64,000 nt of DNA. Origin: Fimbriiglobus ruber. GTDB taxonomy: Bacteria > Planctomycetota > Planctomycetia > Gemmatales > Gemmataceae. Under the pieces are notes generated by a model. It was given only the letters and a program-made list of their open reading frames with translations, was not told the DNA's origin and searched no databases. The position numbers and the translations under genes were made by a program. The stretch's first letter is position 1, and each line of letters opens with the position of its first letter. The stretch covers positions 1,162,712-1,226,711 of the forward strand of contig NZ_NIDE01000017.1 of the NCBI RefSeq assembly GCF_002197845.1, read 5' to 3'. This document shows positions 53,901 through 62,600 of this stretch, piece after piece.

Positions 53901-56668
53901 AAAGACGAGGTGCTGTTCAGGTCGATGTTGAGGACGCCGCCGGTGGGGATCACCGTGTTCCCGACGTTGAGCGTGCCGACGGTGCCCGCGCCGCCCGGAG
54001 TAATCGCGCCGCCGGACTGTACGGTGAGGGGGGTGGCGTTGGTCGCCGCTCCGGTACCCGTCACCGTCCCGGTGGACGAGACGACGAGGGCGTTGTTCGC
54101 CGCGGTGACCGCCACCGTGCTGGTCGGGGTCAGGGGGAGGGTCGAGTTCAGGGTGGCGGGATTGCTACCGGCGTTGATCGTGATGAGGCCGGTCGCTGCC
54201 CCACCAAGCGGAGCGTTGATGTTCACGCCACCACCGGTGCCGGTGCTGGTCAGGCTGATCGTTCCGCCACCCACATTGTTGGTAGCGCCTGCTACGGTCA
54301 ACACGCCCGCGGTGGTCGAAAGGACTACCGGGGGGGCTCCGGCACCGGCCTGGCCGGTGATCAGCGTGGCTTCTGTAACCGTATAGTTCGTTGCCGCGGT
54401 ACCGGTTACCGTCACGTTGCCGTAGTTGATATAAGCGAGTACGTTTCCGCCGGCGACCGCGACCGGCAGAGTCGCGCTGCCGATGGCGTCGCCGAAGGAG
54501 GTGACGGTCGTACTGTCGTCGTAGCCGGCGATCAGTTCGATGGTGCCGGTGGGTCCGGCATCCAAGACGTTTGCCGCGCCGGCCATCGCTATTTGGCCGC
54601 CGAGAGAACTGGAGCTGCCCGCGGGCGTGGGGAGACCGTTCGGGATGGCGTTGATGTCGATCAGACCGCCATTGCCGGCCGTGATGTTCCCGAGTGTCAT
54701 GTGCGCGGGGGTGGCCCCCGAACTGCCGGAAATATCGATGTAGACGGCTTGGGTCGTCGGGGTGTGGCCGTCCGCTCCGGTCAGTAAAGCGTCGTTGGCG
54801 TTGAAGACGTTCGTTGCGTTGCTGGTGATGATGGACGAGGTGGGGTCCATCACGAAGTTCTGGCCGGCGGTGCCGTGGTCCCGGTTGGTCTCGATAAATA
54901 CAGTGCCGCTGAAGCCGGCGCCGCCGATGACGACACCCGGGCCGATGTGGAGATCGTCGTCCGAGCCGAGGAAAATCGTACCGGACCCGGAGCTGACATT
55001 CCCTTCGATCCACAGGTTGTGCCCGCTCGCGTTGGCGGTCGCGACCAAAATCCCTCCGGCCCCCGCGGCGGCGATGGCGCCGGTCGTCAGGTCGTGGCTA
55101 CCTGCCGCGTCCCAGTCCACAACATACACGCCGCCCGACCCCGCACTCGCCGTAAGGTTCGGCACGGAGTTGGCCGCGCCGTCGGTCCCGTAGTTGTCGG
55201 TCTGAAGTGGCCGGGCGGAGGTTCCGACCGACCCGGTCGACCCGGTCGTGAACGTGTAAGTGTAAGCGTGGAGGGTCTGGGTGTCGTTTCCGCTGTCGGC
55301 TGTGTTGTAATTGCTACTGCTGTTAATCCCCTGGCAGATGGCCGTGTTCGCCGCGAAGTACGTGTACGTCGAGTCGCTGCTCCAGAGGATGTTCCCGCCG
55401 TAGTTCGTGACCGCGTACCCGCCGCCGGTGTTGCTCCCGACTATCCCCTGACCGATGACCGCGTTACCGGTCCCGCCCGATGCCGTGTTTACGGTGATCG
55501 ACACGGCCGCGGCCGTGGTGTTGGTCGTCGTCAGGGACGCGCCGTTCTGGTTGTACCCCTGGTTCCCCGTCCCGTCCGTGTTGGCCGCGATGGTGATGGT
55601 ACCCGACCCGGCGTTCAGCGACCCGCCGGTGGTGCCGGCGGCGCCGAGGATGACGTCGTCGCCGCTCGCGAGTGCGATGTTGCCGCCCGCCGTCGTTATC
55701 CCCGCCGCCCCAATAGTGAGGGCTCCGGACCCGTTCACGACGGAGACGTTCCCGGCTCCCGCGGCGGAGGCGGTGACGCTCGCGCCCGTGCCCACGGCGA
55801 GGTACACGCCACCGGAGCCGGCCGTCGCCGCGATGGTGCCCGCCTGCGCGGGGAGGGCGCTCGTCGCGGACCCAATCGAACTCGTGCCCGAGTCCGTCAA
55901 ATTCAGAGTCGCGGCGTTCAGCGCGGCGCCGGCGGACGCGGCGATGACGGGGGCGGTCAGGGTCTCGGTGCCGCTGGCCGTGACGGTGCCGGAAAGGTTC
56001 ACCGCGGAGACGCCCGCGGCGGCGATGTTTCCGGTGGCGGTGATGGTGCCGCCGAGGTTCAGGGTGGCGGAACCGGAGAAGCTCAAATTGCCCGTGGTGA
56101 TCGTTCCGCTGGTCGTTAGCGTGCCGCCGCTGACCAAGGCGACCGCGGCGCCGTTGCTGTTGAAACCGTTGATGGTATCGTTGCCGTCGCTCGTGTTGAC
56201 CGCGAACGCCGTGATGTCCGTCATCGGGCCCGTGGCAATGGTTTGGGTCGCGTCCAAGGTCCAGCCGGCCGTTATCGCGCTCTGGTCCAGCGAGATCGGC
56301 CCCGACGTGTCGGTCAAGACGTAGTCGCCGTTCGACACACTGACCGACAGAGTGCTGTCGATGCCGGAGGCGGTGGTGTAGGAAATGGTGTTGCCGCCGT
56401 TCACGATGGCGAGGTAGCGCGGGCCGGTGACCGCGGCCAGCGTCAGTACGACGCTACTGGCGTTGTAAGTCACCGCGAACACGTAGGACGGGTTGTCCGA
56501 CGCGGCGATCACGGTCGTGCCCTGCGTCGTCGACGTGTTGCCGAAAACACCAGAGACCGAGGTGCCCGTGATGATGGTAAACGTCTGGCCGACACTGAGC
56601 GAGGGGCTCGAACCGACCAGCACGTTCAAGGCGGCGTTACCCAGAGCGACGATTCCGGTCGAGTTCAC
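44948..56668 (-). CDS. Giant YDG-repeat / FG-GAP surface protein, main part
   Basis: Gives 3,906 aa when read from the GTG near 56668, but it is the continuation of the gene starting at 59109, separated by a one-base frame break at 56773-56779. From its N-terminus it holds autotransporter-like passenger repeats and filamentous-type beta repeats (to about residue 1,100). About 21 YDG-type domains of 89 aa follow (SGVTANNKVYDSTTAATLNT, GVFSGDTV, GAQAGDYTLTQPTT), then bacterial Ig-like domains (VTLTATVTATSGTPTGGVMF) and finally FG-GAP/integrin-like repeats (VGDVNGDGVADIVVSAG). The DxNxDG motifs of the last group bind calcium. The protein is probably an extracellular adhesin or matrix component. 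The DNA repeats are very similar, so the copy number could vary or be misassembled. Confidence 0.85.
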   Translation of the reverse strand: MNSTGIVALGNAALNVLVGSSPSLSVGQTFTIITGTSVSGVFGNTSTTQGTTVIAASDNPSYVFAVTYNASSVVLTLAAVTGPRYLAIVNGGNTISYTTASGIDSTLSVSVSNGDYVLTDTSGPISLDQSAITAGWTLDATQTIATGPMTDITAFAVNTSDGNDTINGFNSNGAAVALVSGGTLTTSGTITTGNLSFSGSATLNLGGTITATGNIAAAGVSAVNLSGTVTASGTETLTAPVIAASAGAALNAATLNLTDSGTSSIGSATSALPAQAGTIAATAGSGGVYLAVGTGASVTASAAGAGNVSVVNGSGALTIGAAGITTAGGNIALASGDDVILGAAGTTGGSLNAGSGTITIAANTDGTGNQGYNQNGASLTTTNTTAAAVSITVNTASGGTGNAVIGQGIVGSNTGGGYAVTNYGGNILWSSDSTYTYFAANTAICQGINSSSNYNTADSGNDTQTLHAYTYTFTTGSTGSVGTSARPLQTDNYGTDGAANSVPNLTASAGSGGVYVVDWDAAGSHDLTTGAIAAAGAGGILVATANASGHNLWIEGNVSSGSGTIFLGSDDDLHIGPGVVIGGAGFSGTVFIETNRDHGTAGQNFVMDPTSSIITSNATNVFNANDALLTGADGHTPTTQAVYIDISGSSGATPAHMTLGNITAGNGGLIDINAIPNGLPTPAGSSSSLGGQIAMAGAANVLDAGPTGTIELIAGYDDSTTVTSFGDAIGSATLPVAVAGGNVLAYINYGNVTVTGTAATNYTVTEATLITGQAGAGAPPVVLSTTAGVLTVAGATNNVGGGTISLTSTGTGGGVNINAPLGGAATGLITINAGSNPATLNSTLPLTPTSTVAVTAANNALVVSSTGTVTGTGAATNATPLTVQSGGAITPGGAGTVGTLNVGNTVIPTGGVLNIDLNSTSSFDELNASGTVDVTGSTLNLNVLGSPNVGDQFLIVNNDGTDAVVGQFAGGATITAANNSQYIFTINYAGGDGNDIVATVLSTTGTTTTTTAVTTSLASPEVYGTQITFTATVTATSGSTAPTAGSVQFFDNGVSLGTTSTIASTNGNVTTFTFTTSATQLQVNGGAAHDISATYTPGTGFATSSSSGAGDVSETITPFTLTISGVTANNKVYDGTANATLNTSSAALVGVFSGDTVTLGTSGATGTFAGKDVGTGLTVTAAGFTLGGAQAGDYTLTQPTTTADITPFGLTISGVTASDKVYDSTTNATLNTGSATLTGVFSGDTVTLGTSGATGTFAGKDVGTGIIVTTAGFTLGGAQAGDYTVTQPTATANITPFTLTVSGVTANNKVYDSTTAATLNTSSAALVGVFSGDTVTLNSGSASGTFAQKDVGTGLTVTTAGFTLGGAQAGDYTVTQPTATASITPFALTISGVTANDKVYDSTTTATLNTGSLTLNGVFAGDTVAPDASSVIGTFASKDVASGIVVNVAGLALTGAQASDYTLTQPTTTASITPATLTVSGVTANDKVYDAATDATLNASSAALVGVFSGDVVTLDASGATGTFAAKDVGSGLAVTTTGFAIGGAQAGDYTLTQPTPTANVTPLALTITAVANTKIYDGTTSAAAVPQVTSGAVLGGDTANFIETYDTPSIGTGKTLTPSGTVEDGVGGADYSYTFVPVPTGSITTSITTTTAVSTSQQTVTYGTTVTLTATVTATSGTPTGGVMFYDDTTGTLLGVGTLQSQDSSSATWTFTTGQTQLGVIPAPNHAIRAVFSPAGQFTSSQGSLPIGETIAPFTLTLNGVAANTKVYDQTTAATLNSAAAMLNGVFAGDTVNLDPSGATGSFVSKDVGAGIVVTTTGFALTGAQAGDYTLIQTTTAGTITPATLTVAGVTANTKVYDDTTAATLNTAAASLSGVFSGDAVTLVATGAAGTFGSKDASPGIAVATTGFTLSGTNASDYTLVQPTTVGTITPLTITVSGVTANNKVYDSTTTATLNTATATLVGVFSGDAVTLVTSGATGTFAMKDVGIGITVSTAGFTLSGAQASDYTLTQPTATANITPLGITVVGVAGDTKVYDSTTAATLNTAAATLVGVFGGDTVGLNVAAATGTFANKDVGTGITITTAGFALTGAQAGDYTLTQPTTTASITPFTLTVAGVIANGKVYDSTTTATLNTGLATLVGVFTGDTVGVNSAGAIGTFANKDVGIGLTVTTAGFTLTGAQASDYTLTQPTTTASITPFTLTVSGVTANNKVYDSTTAATLNTAAAALVGVFAGDIVSLNSAGATGTFASKDVDAGITVTTAGFALTGAQASDYTLTQPTTTANITPFTLTVSGVTANTKVYDSTTAAVLNTAAAILVGVFGGDTVGLNVAGAAGTFAQKDVGIGLIVTTAGFALTGAQADDYTLAQPTTTASITPFGLTISGVTANTKVYDSTTAAVLNTAAATLVGVFGGDTVGLNVTAADGTFAQKDVVIGITVTTAGFTLTGAQAGDYTLTQPTTTASITPFGLTISGMTASDKVYDSTTTADLNTGSAALVGVFSGDTVGLNSAGVTGTFADKAVGTGITVTTAGFALTGAQAGDYTLTQPTTTASITPFGLTISGVTASDKVYDSTTTADLNTGSATLVGVFSGDTVSLGTSGVTGAFAHKDVGTGMTVTTAGFALTGAQASDYTLAQPTTTANITPFTLTVSGVAANTKVYDSTTNATLNTGTATLVGVFGGDTVGLNVAAATGTFASKNVDTGIAVTTAGFALTGAQAGDYTLTQPTIAANITPATLIVSGVTAGNKVYDSTTNTTLNTGTATLVGVFAGDTVGLNVAAATGAFAQKDVGTGITVTTAGFALTGAQAGDYTLTQPTTTASITPATLAVSGVTADTKVYDSTTAATLNTGTAILVGVFSGDTVGLSTAGTTGTFVSKDVGIGITVTTAGFTLTGTQADDYTLTQPTTTASITPRAVTLTGVTADNKVYDATTTATLNTAAATLVGVLGGDAVSTDASGAAGTFVSKDVGAGINVTTAGFALTGVQAGDYTLTQPTTTASITPFTLTVAGITAADKVYDSTTNATLNTAVATLVGVLSGDVVALNTGGATGTFASASAGANIPVSVGGLSLSGAQAGDYTVTGTTAADITPRTLSISGVRTLDKVYDGTTNDTLDTTSAAVVGLLPGDSVSLLTTNAIGTFAGRNVGSGIPVTTAGFALGGAQAGDYALTFPSSTASIMPRPVIVTAAPSTKVYDGTTTSTAVPTVGSLGAGDTAAFTEVYDNPGVGTGKQMTPSGTVDDGNGGANYTFTFVPEPNGTITPSTFTTTTVTSSAPTVAFGSPVTLTATVQAGGEAPTGQVEFFDDATQTDLGAGVLQNTTADTAVWTLTPTSTQLTGGPHSIRAVFTPNGFQLATSSGNVSVTVTPTTTTTAVTAAADPVSAGQSATFTATVTAAAGTPTGSVLFSIDGGTPTPVALNGRTATLAVPGLSVGSHTVAATFQATGSYLTSSGTLAPAETVSAAGTATVLAIAPDTAASGSPVTLTATVTTTTSGAAAPTGTVTFTDQITGAVIATVPTAGGVATFHWTGVPATAQTIVAQYNGDANTTASTSAPQSTTAGSTSAGGESSTLLLGNSTIAVGADAGGGPVVESFGANGSPQLAATLALDASFTGGVRVATGDFNGDGVADIVVGSGPGTPNEVVILDGKTGAVITTFQPFEATFTGGVFVAVGDITGDGVPDLVVTPDQTGGPVVAVYDGAKLVQGLASGQPNGQPAQIDRFFGIQDPNFRGGARAAVGDVNGDGVADIVVSAGFGGGPRIAGFDGKSVASGAASPVKLFADFFAFEPSLTNGAYVAVGDVNGDGKADIVVGGGPGGAPRVTVFSGSALLDGTQTTIADFFAGDASARGGVRVAVKNLDGDADADVVVGSGAGDGSRVTAYTGQSILANPSDPTSLFDFDALPGFTGGVFVG
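47140..53330 (-). repeat. Array of about 21 YDG repeats, 267-bp period
   Basis: Repeated units of exactly 267 bases (89 codons) run through this part of the giant gene, interrupted near 51,420-51,960 by an Ig-like and a degenerate MBG/YDG segment. Nearly identical blocks such as GTCGTGCTGTCGTACACCTT recur at each period. This produces strong similarity between units and many antisense open frames with the same spacing. It is not a CRISPR array: the units are contiguous and coding, and there are no spacers. Confidence 0.88.
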
Positions 56669-59109
56669 CTGGTCGTAGCCGGTGCCCGCCGTGGTGCTGT
56701 TGAGGTTGGCGGTGAAGGTGCCGGTCGACGCAAGTGTGAGTTTACCGGTCCCCAGCGCGCCGACGGCCGCGGCCCCCCCGGCGAGAGCGTGCCGTTGTCG
56801 GTGACCGCGCCGCCAATGGTTGTCGCCGTTCCGCTGTTCGCCAGCGTCGCACCGGCCGCGACCGTGACGGCCCCGGTACTGGAGATGTTGCCGGTGGGCG
56901 TCAGCGTGCCGGCACTGACCGTGGTGGTGCCGGTGTACGTCTGGGCCGCGGTGTTGGTCAGACTCAGGTTGCCGGGGCCGGATTTCGTGAAATTGGTCGC
57001 ACCACTGATCAGGCCGCTATAGGAGGAGTCCGAGGATTGCGAGACGGTGACGGCCGCGGCATTGTTGACGATGTTGGCCGACCCACTCAGGGGGCCATTG
57101 ATCGTAATCGCCCCGGTCGTGGTGTTACCGAGGGCGGCGTTCAGGATCACCCCGGCCGCACCGTTCAGAGTCATCGTGCCGTTGTTAAGGTTGCCAGACG
57201 CGGCTGAGACCGTCAGGGTACCGGCGGTCGTCGTGAGGACAATAGGTATGGCGGCAAACGGCGGAGGGGTGGGTGTCACCGGCGGGGTAGGCGGGGGCCC
57301 CACCGCGATGTTGACATTGAAGTTCGTGTTGCCGGACGAATTGCCTGGCGTGCTGACGTAAATTGCCGGTGTGTTGGGCGCGTAAGTTAGGGGAGACGCG
57401 GTGGTCGGAGAATCATAGGAAAGGGCACTGATATTGACGGTGCCGGCGACGACGTTGAGCGGTGCCGTCGCGGTCCCGACTGCGCTGGCAATACTCGTAA
57501 CGTACGGCCGCGTTTTGATGGTAACGGTGCCAGTGGCCCCCGCATTCAGAACGACGCCACTCGTGAAACCCGAAATGACACCGCCCGACGAAGACGTTGC
57601 GGGCACCGTGGTGAGAGTGATGGTCCCGCCGTTCCCGGTCGTGATGTTACCCACCGTCATGGAACCGGCGGCCGTTCCGTTTTCGCTATACCCCGTCAGG
57701 GTGACCGCGGTGGAACTTGTGTTCGTAGTCGTGATCGACCCGTTCGCGTTGAAATTGAGAGTGCTAGTATTGCCCACGTCGCGGTTGGCGAAGAGCGATA
57801 CCGTCCCGGAGAAAGTCGAACTCCCGACCGCACCTTGGATGTACAAATCGTCGTCCGCGGCAAGGTAGATGCTGCCCGAACCGGTGTTTACCGGCCCCGC
57901 CACGGTCAAGTTATGGCCGCCCGCGTTGGCAGTGACGACGCGGATATTTCCCGCCCCGGTCGCGGTTGCCCCGTCGAGAATGAGCGGCGACCCCCAGTCG
58001 ACCTGGTACGCCCCGCCGCTGCCGGCCGTCAGTGTCGTCGTACCCGAAGAACTCTCCTCAAACGTCTGGATCGTTGCCGTCGAGGTCCCGATCGCCGACG
58101 CGGCCCCAGACGTCGTAAAGACGTAGTTGTACGCATAGATATCGGACGTGTCCGATCCCCCGTTGGCCGTGCCTTGCATCGCCGACGTCTGCGGTGGCGG
58201 CGCCGGCGGACTGCCAGTCCAGGGGCCGGTGACCGCGGGGTCGTTACTCCAGAGGATACTGCCGCCGTTCGCGTTGACCGTGTAATAGGAACCGATCGCC
58301 GTCCCGACTTTCGCCAGGCCGATGGTCGCGTTGCCGGTCCCGCCGCCGGCTGTGTTCACGCTGATGGCAACAGCGTTGGCGGTGTTGTTGCTGGTAATGA
58401 GCCAGCCGCCGGCCTGGTTGAACCCCGACGACCCCGACCCGCCTTGGTTGGCGTTGATCGAAATGGTTCCGGTCGTCTGGTTGGAATATGTGTACGCGGC
58501 GGTCGGAGCGGTTCCGGTCGACGTTACCGTTCCGCCGATTTGCGCCGCGTCGGTCAACGTCACCTGCTGACTGCCGTTGACGCTGATGTTACCGGTCGTG
58601 GTCAGAATCGGGCCGCCGAGTGTGAGCAGGGTGCCGGAATTGTTGATGGCGATGTTGCCAGTGGTCGTCTGAATTTGGCCGGTGCCCAGGGTCAGGGTGC
58701 CGGTGTTGTTGATCGTCAGGTTCTCCGCGGTCAGGCCGACGTTGGTCACCGTGTCCGACCCGTCGACAAGATTCAGCGTGACCCCGGTGATGCCCGAAGC
58801 GTCGGTCGTGGCTATGTCGACGGTGTTAGAACCGGAACCGGTCGAGTTCGGAAAAGCCGACGGGTCGAAACTAATCGTTTCGGCGGAATCAGTAATGACG
58901 TAGTTAGATCCGGAGAGGGTAACCGAGACGTTGTTGCTAACTCCCGACCCGGCGGTGTACGTGAGGATGTTGGACGCGAAGGTAACCGTCGACGGCACGA
59001 CCCGGTGTTCGAGCGATTCGATCCGAAGTTTTGTTGTGCGTTTCTGACTGGCCCGGCGGGTGTAGGTGTATTGACGCCCGAACAAAGAACGCAACCAGAG
59101 AGGACGCAT
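56665..59109 (-). CDS. N-terminal part of the giant surface protein (frame-broken)
   Basis: 814 aa as read, starting at ATG 59109 with GGAG 10 bases upstream. The N-terminus has a basic stretch and the LEPR-XLL-like motif LRIESLEHRVVPS, seen on other exported planctomycete proteins. The rest is Thr/Ser/Gly/Asn-rich beta-helix material (GNISVNGSQQVTLTDAAQIG, VTLTGYSENGTAAGSMTVGN) and ends with a passenger-repeat segment NFTKSGPGNLSLTNTAAQTY. After GTLSPGG the frame becomes meaningless. One extra G in the seven-base run at 56773-56779 would let it continue as AAAVGALGTGKLTLASTGTF into the following frame, making one 4,720-aa protein. Confidence 0.82.
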   Translation of the reverse strand: MRPLWLRSLFGRQYTYTRRASQKRTTKLRIESLEHRVVPSTVTFASNILTYTAGSGVSNNVSVTLSGSNYVITDSAETISFDPSAFPNSTGSGSNTVDIATTDASGITGVTLNLVDGSDTVTNVGLTAENLTINNTGTLTLGTGQIQTTTGNIAINNSGTLLTLGGPILTTTGNISVNGSQQVTLTDAAQIGGTVTSTGTAPTAAYTYSNQTTGTISINANQGGSGSSGFNQAGGWLITSNNTANAVAISVNTAGGGTGNATIGLAKVGTAIGSYYTVNANGGSILWSNDPAVTGPWTGSPPAPPPQTSAMQGTANGGSDTSDIYAYNYVFTTSGAASAIGTSTATIQTFEESSSGTTTLTAGSGGAYQVDWGSPLILDGATATGAGNIRVVTANAGGHNLTVAGPVNTGSGSIYLAADDDLYIQGAVGSSTFSGTVSLFANRDVGNTSTLNFNANGSITTTNTSSTAVTLTGYSENGTAAGSMTVGNITTGNGGTITLTTVPATSSSGGVISGFTSGVVLNAGATGTVTIKTRPYVTSIASAVGTATAPLNVVAGTVNISALSYDSPTTASPLTYAPNTPAIYVSTPGNSSGNTNFNVNIAVGPPPTPPVTPTPPPFAAIPIVLTTTAGTLTVSAASGNLNNGTMTLNGAAGVILNAALGNTTTGAITINGPLSGSANIVNNAAAVTVSQSSDSSYSGLISGATNFTKSGPGNLSLTNTAAQTYTGTTTVSAGTLTPTGNISSTGAVTVAAGATLANSGTATTIGGAVTDNGTLSPGGPRPSARWGPVNSHLRRPAPSPPTSTAPRRAPATTR

Positions 59110-59570
59110 AAGCGGGAAGCTCCGCGATCGAAGGATCGTAGGAAAGTCGTGCGTGGGTGTCAGGTGTGCCGGAAACTCATCAGTCCGTGGTCGAATTTCT
59201 GAGGGCACTCACGCGTGGTCTCTTCATGCGGCGCGTAATCCAAGAACGACACGCGCGGGGGAAGAATGTCATGATGCGATCGAACATGTGGTTTCGGTGA
59301 GGTTAAGGTGAAGAACCAAGGCAGTTTGGGGTGAGTTTGCCGAACAGCTCAAAAGTGAGTTTCTCACAAACGATTAATAAGCAGATATCAAACAGACGCC
59401 AATGCGTCAATCAAAGGCATCTGGCACGCAGAGCTGACTTTTGCTTTTGGCGATAAGTGTCAAGCCAGCGAAACTGGCAAAGCGGAAGTGTGTTCAGGCA
59501 ATTCATACCGCATGAAGAGTCGACAACGGGCCGGGAACGCGTCGTTGATCTCTCGTCACAGCCAATGAAA
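59110..59570. other. Intergenic region upstream of the giant gene
   Basis: About 460 bases with an AT-rich stretch around 59,320-59,430, unusual for this genome and probably the promoter area of the giant gene. I cannot assign exact promoter boxes. No convincing gene was seen. Confidence 0.4.
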
Positions 59571-59624
59571 AACCCGGGCGGGTCGCCACCTCCAGACTGG
59601 AAAGGTGGGCGCCCCGCCCGGGTT
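59571..59624 (-). terminator. Terminator hairpin after the 1,140-aa protein gene
   Basis: AACCCGGGCGGG (59571-59582) pairs with CCCGCCCGGGTT (59613-59624) and the stem continues imperfectly inwards (GCCACCT with AGGTGGGC). On the minus strand the stem is followed by TTTTTC. It lies 26 bases after the stop at 59650. Confidence 0.82.
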
Positions 59625-59649
59625 CCGCTCCGTCGGCGTGCTTTCGGCG

Positions 59650-62600
59650 TCACGCCTTCATGAGTACGGCTCCTTCGCCGTTCCGCAGGCTGATCGACGT
59701 GATGATCGGGCCGAGGGTGCCGTCGCTGTTCAATTCCCGATAGTTACCGCCCAGGTTGATCGTGGTCGCGGTCGCGTTGTCGAGCGTGCCGGTCCCCACC
59801 CCCAGCGTGTACGACAGTGGCTTGTACAGCACCAAGGCGTTGGTGTATTGCCGGCCGAAGACCTGGTACGTGAGGGCTGGGTTCTCCGGATCCTGCCCGG
59901 TGGCGTACACGGACATCGCGCCAAGCGGGGTGCCGACGTTCGTGGTCACGGCCGGGATCCACGTCTGCGACCAGTCCGCCGCCGGGTTGGCCCCGCCGTA
60001 CAGCATCAGCATGGTCTTCTGGGGGTCGGCCAGCAAGTAGTAGTACGCGAGCGTGGCCTCCTGCAACCGCGGGTCGGTCGTCGCGAACGACCCGGGGCTA
60101 CTGTCGAGGATCACATACGGGGGCGGGTTGTCCGACCCGAGTTCCTGGGCGACCACGTTCGCGGCGTCGTCTACCGCCGCCCACGTCGCGCTCATCGGGC
60201 GCAGGAACGATTCTTCGAGTACGCCGGTCGACACCTTGGCCGTCGGGACGGACGAGGCTCCGCCGCCGGACGTGTTCGTGATCACGATCTTCGGGGCGAC
60301 CGCCCGGACCACCGCCGCGACCAGGTTGGCCGAATCCTGGCTGTAACTCACCGTCGACTCGATGACCGAAGTCCCACTGAACGGCAGGCTGCCGGACGCG
60401 TTGTCGATGAACAGGCCGTCGGCCAGGGGGTTGGCGGCCAAGTCCTGGACGGAGAACGCCGCGGCCCACGCCTGGACGGCCGGCGACGACGGGTCGGTGA
60501 CGAATCGCATCGACCCGTAGCTCGGGTAAAACAGCCGGGTCTGGTAAACGAATCGCGCGTTGTCCCCGGGCGCCCGGTTCGCGTACTCGGCGTCGTCCAG
60601 GTACCCGTCGTGATTCGTGTCCGCCGCGTAGTCGAAGGCCGGTATGGTCCCCGACGTCCCGCCGTTCGCACCGGTGTAGTCGCTGCCCAATAACGTGGCC
60701 GCGATCGGGGCCTGGGCCGCCGTCCCGGCCGTGGTAACGGCGCGAATGTAGTACAGCGCGGCCGAATTGCCGGGCAGCACCGTCGGCACCCAGTCGCTCG
60801 GCGGGTCGAACGTGATCTGCCCGGACTGGGTGAGACCGTTGGTGTTGTTCGTGTCCAGCGTCAACGACTTCCAGACGATCGTCTTCCCGTCGGCCCCGAG
60901 CGCGGGGTACTGGTACGTGACCTGCCAGCCCGCCGAGGCCGGCTTCGACAGGGTGACGTCCAGTTCGCGGAACGGCTCCGGGTACCCGATCGTCATGGCC
61001 GAGCCCGCGGCGCCGAACGGCTCCCCGGTCGTCGCCCCGCCGTGGGCCGCCGACGTGAGGTCGGTGGTCGTGCCCGCCCCCGACGCGGGCCCGCTGTACA
61101 CCTCCCAGAACCAGTTCACCGGCTGCGACGACGGGCTGCTGCCGGAGTAAGGCGTCGGGGCGGAGACGTGATAGAACGCCGATTCCGGCGAGATGTTGTT
61201 GGCGTAGGCGTAGGACAGCCAGCTCGTCAGGAGCCCGCCGTACAGGTTCGAGACGTTCGTGTAAATGAGTTGGGGCGTCGTCGGGGCGGCCGCGTTGATG
61301 GCCGACAGGTAGGTCGGGTTCGGGATGACCAGGTCGACGTCGTTTTGAATCAGGCTCAGGGTACTCGCGGTCATGGGCGTGCCGGCGTACGCGAGCTGGG
61401 CGATACTGATGGACGGGAGCTTGTTCGGCAGCGTCGGCCGGGCCGGGAGGGCGACCGACGGGGGGTTGTTGACGGTGAAGTTGAGAGTGGCCGTGCCGAC
61501 GTCGCCGGCCGAATCGATCGCCTTGACGACGAGTTGGTGCGAGCCGTTCGTGAGGTTGGTGGTGTCGACCGACCAACTGGTCGGCAACGTGGCCGAGGCC
61601 GACTGGAGGGAGCCGTCGAGCCAGAACTCGACCCGCTGGGCGGAGGCGCCGCCGGTGGCGCTGAACGTATTGACGCCGGTCACGGAGGCGACGGCCTCGG
61701 ACGACGTCACGGCCACCGCCGGGGGGGTGATGAGGGAAGCCGGGCGGGCCACGAAGTTATCGAACGCGAGGGGCGAAGCGTCGACGCGGCCGCCGCGGGA
61801 AACCCCGACGAACCCGCCCGCCGTGATGCCGGTGTCGGTCGCGGTCAGGGCCGGCTCGGGGGTCGTCAGCCAGTCGCCGGTCGGCGAGAGCCACATGCCC
61901 GTGTCCGGCCGCGAAACGACGGCACTGAGTTGATTCCCGATCACCGTCAGGGTGACGTTGATCCAGACGCCGCTGACGTAACTATTTGAATTGATCGACG
62001 CGAGCGTCGTCTGGACGCCGTTCACTACCTTGACGATCTGGACGTTCAACCCGCGGGCGATCTGGACCGCGTAGTAAGTCGGCGTGGCCGTGTTGAGGTT
62101 CGCCCCGCGGGCCATCACGGCCGCCGGAATGAGGGTGGTCGTGAGAACGGACGCGGACACCTGAACATCCGCCGGTTGGGAAGTCGCGTACCACGCGCGG
62201 GCGGCCGTGACCGACGTCCCGGCCGCGACGAGCGCGTTCGGTCCACTCGGGGCCGTCGCGGGCGGGGCCGGTGGGGCCGCGACGAACCCGGCCGTCCCGT
62301 CGTTCGTCCACCCGGCCCACCCGGTCGGGAGGCTCCCCGTCTTGGTCGTGTCGAACGACTCCTGGATGACCTGGGTCGGCGGGGCGGTCACGGCGAAGCT
62401 GTCGAAGAACTCCATCCCCTGTCCGCCCGCCCCCCGGGCGATGCCGACCGACCCGTTGGCCGTGGTGGACACGACGTTGGCCTGGAGCGCGTTGGCGGCG
62501 GCCGTTTGCCATTGCCCCTGGGCGTTCAGGTAGGCCCCCGTGTCGCCCCGTTGGATTTGAACGGTAGCCGTCCCGCCGGTCGGTTGCAGGGTGACGGTGA

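Noticed and set aside
48314-54787. Long plus-strand open frames opposite the YDG repeats
   Set aside because: They repeat with the same 267-base period as the minus-strand gene and give Gly/Arg/Asp-rich low-complexity products with no family resemblance; they are composition shadows of the repeat gene.
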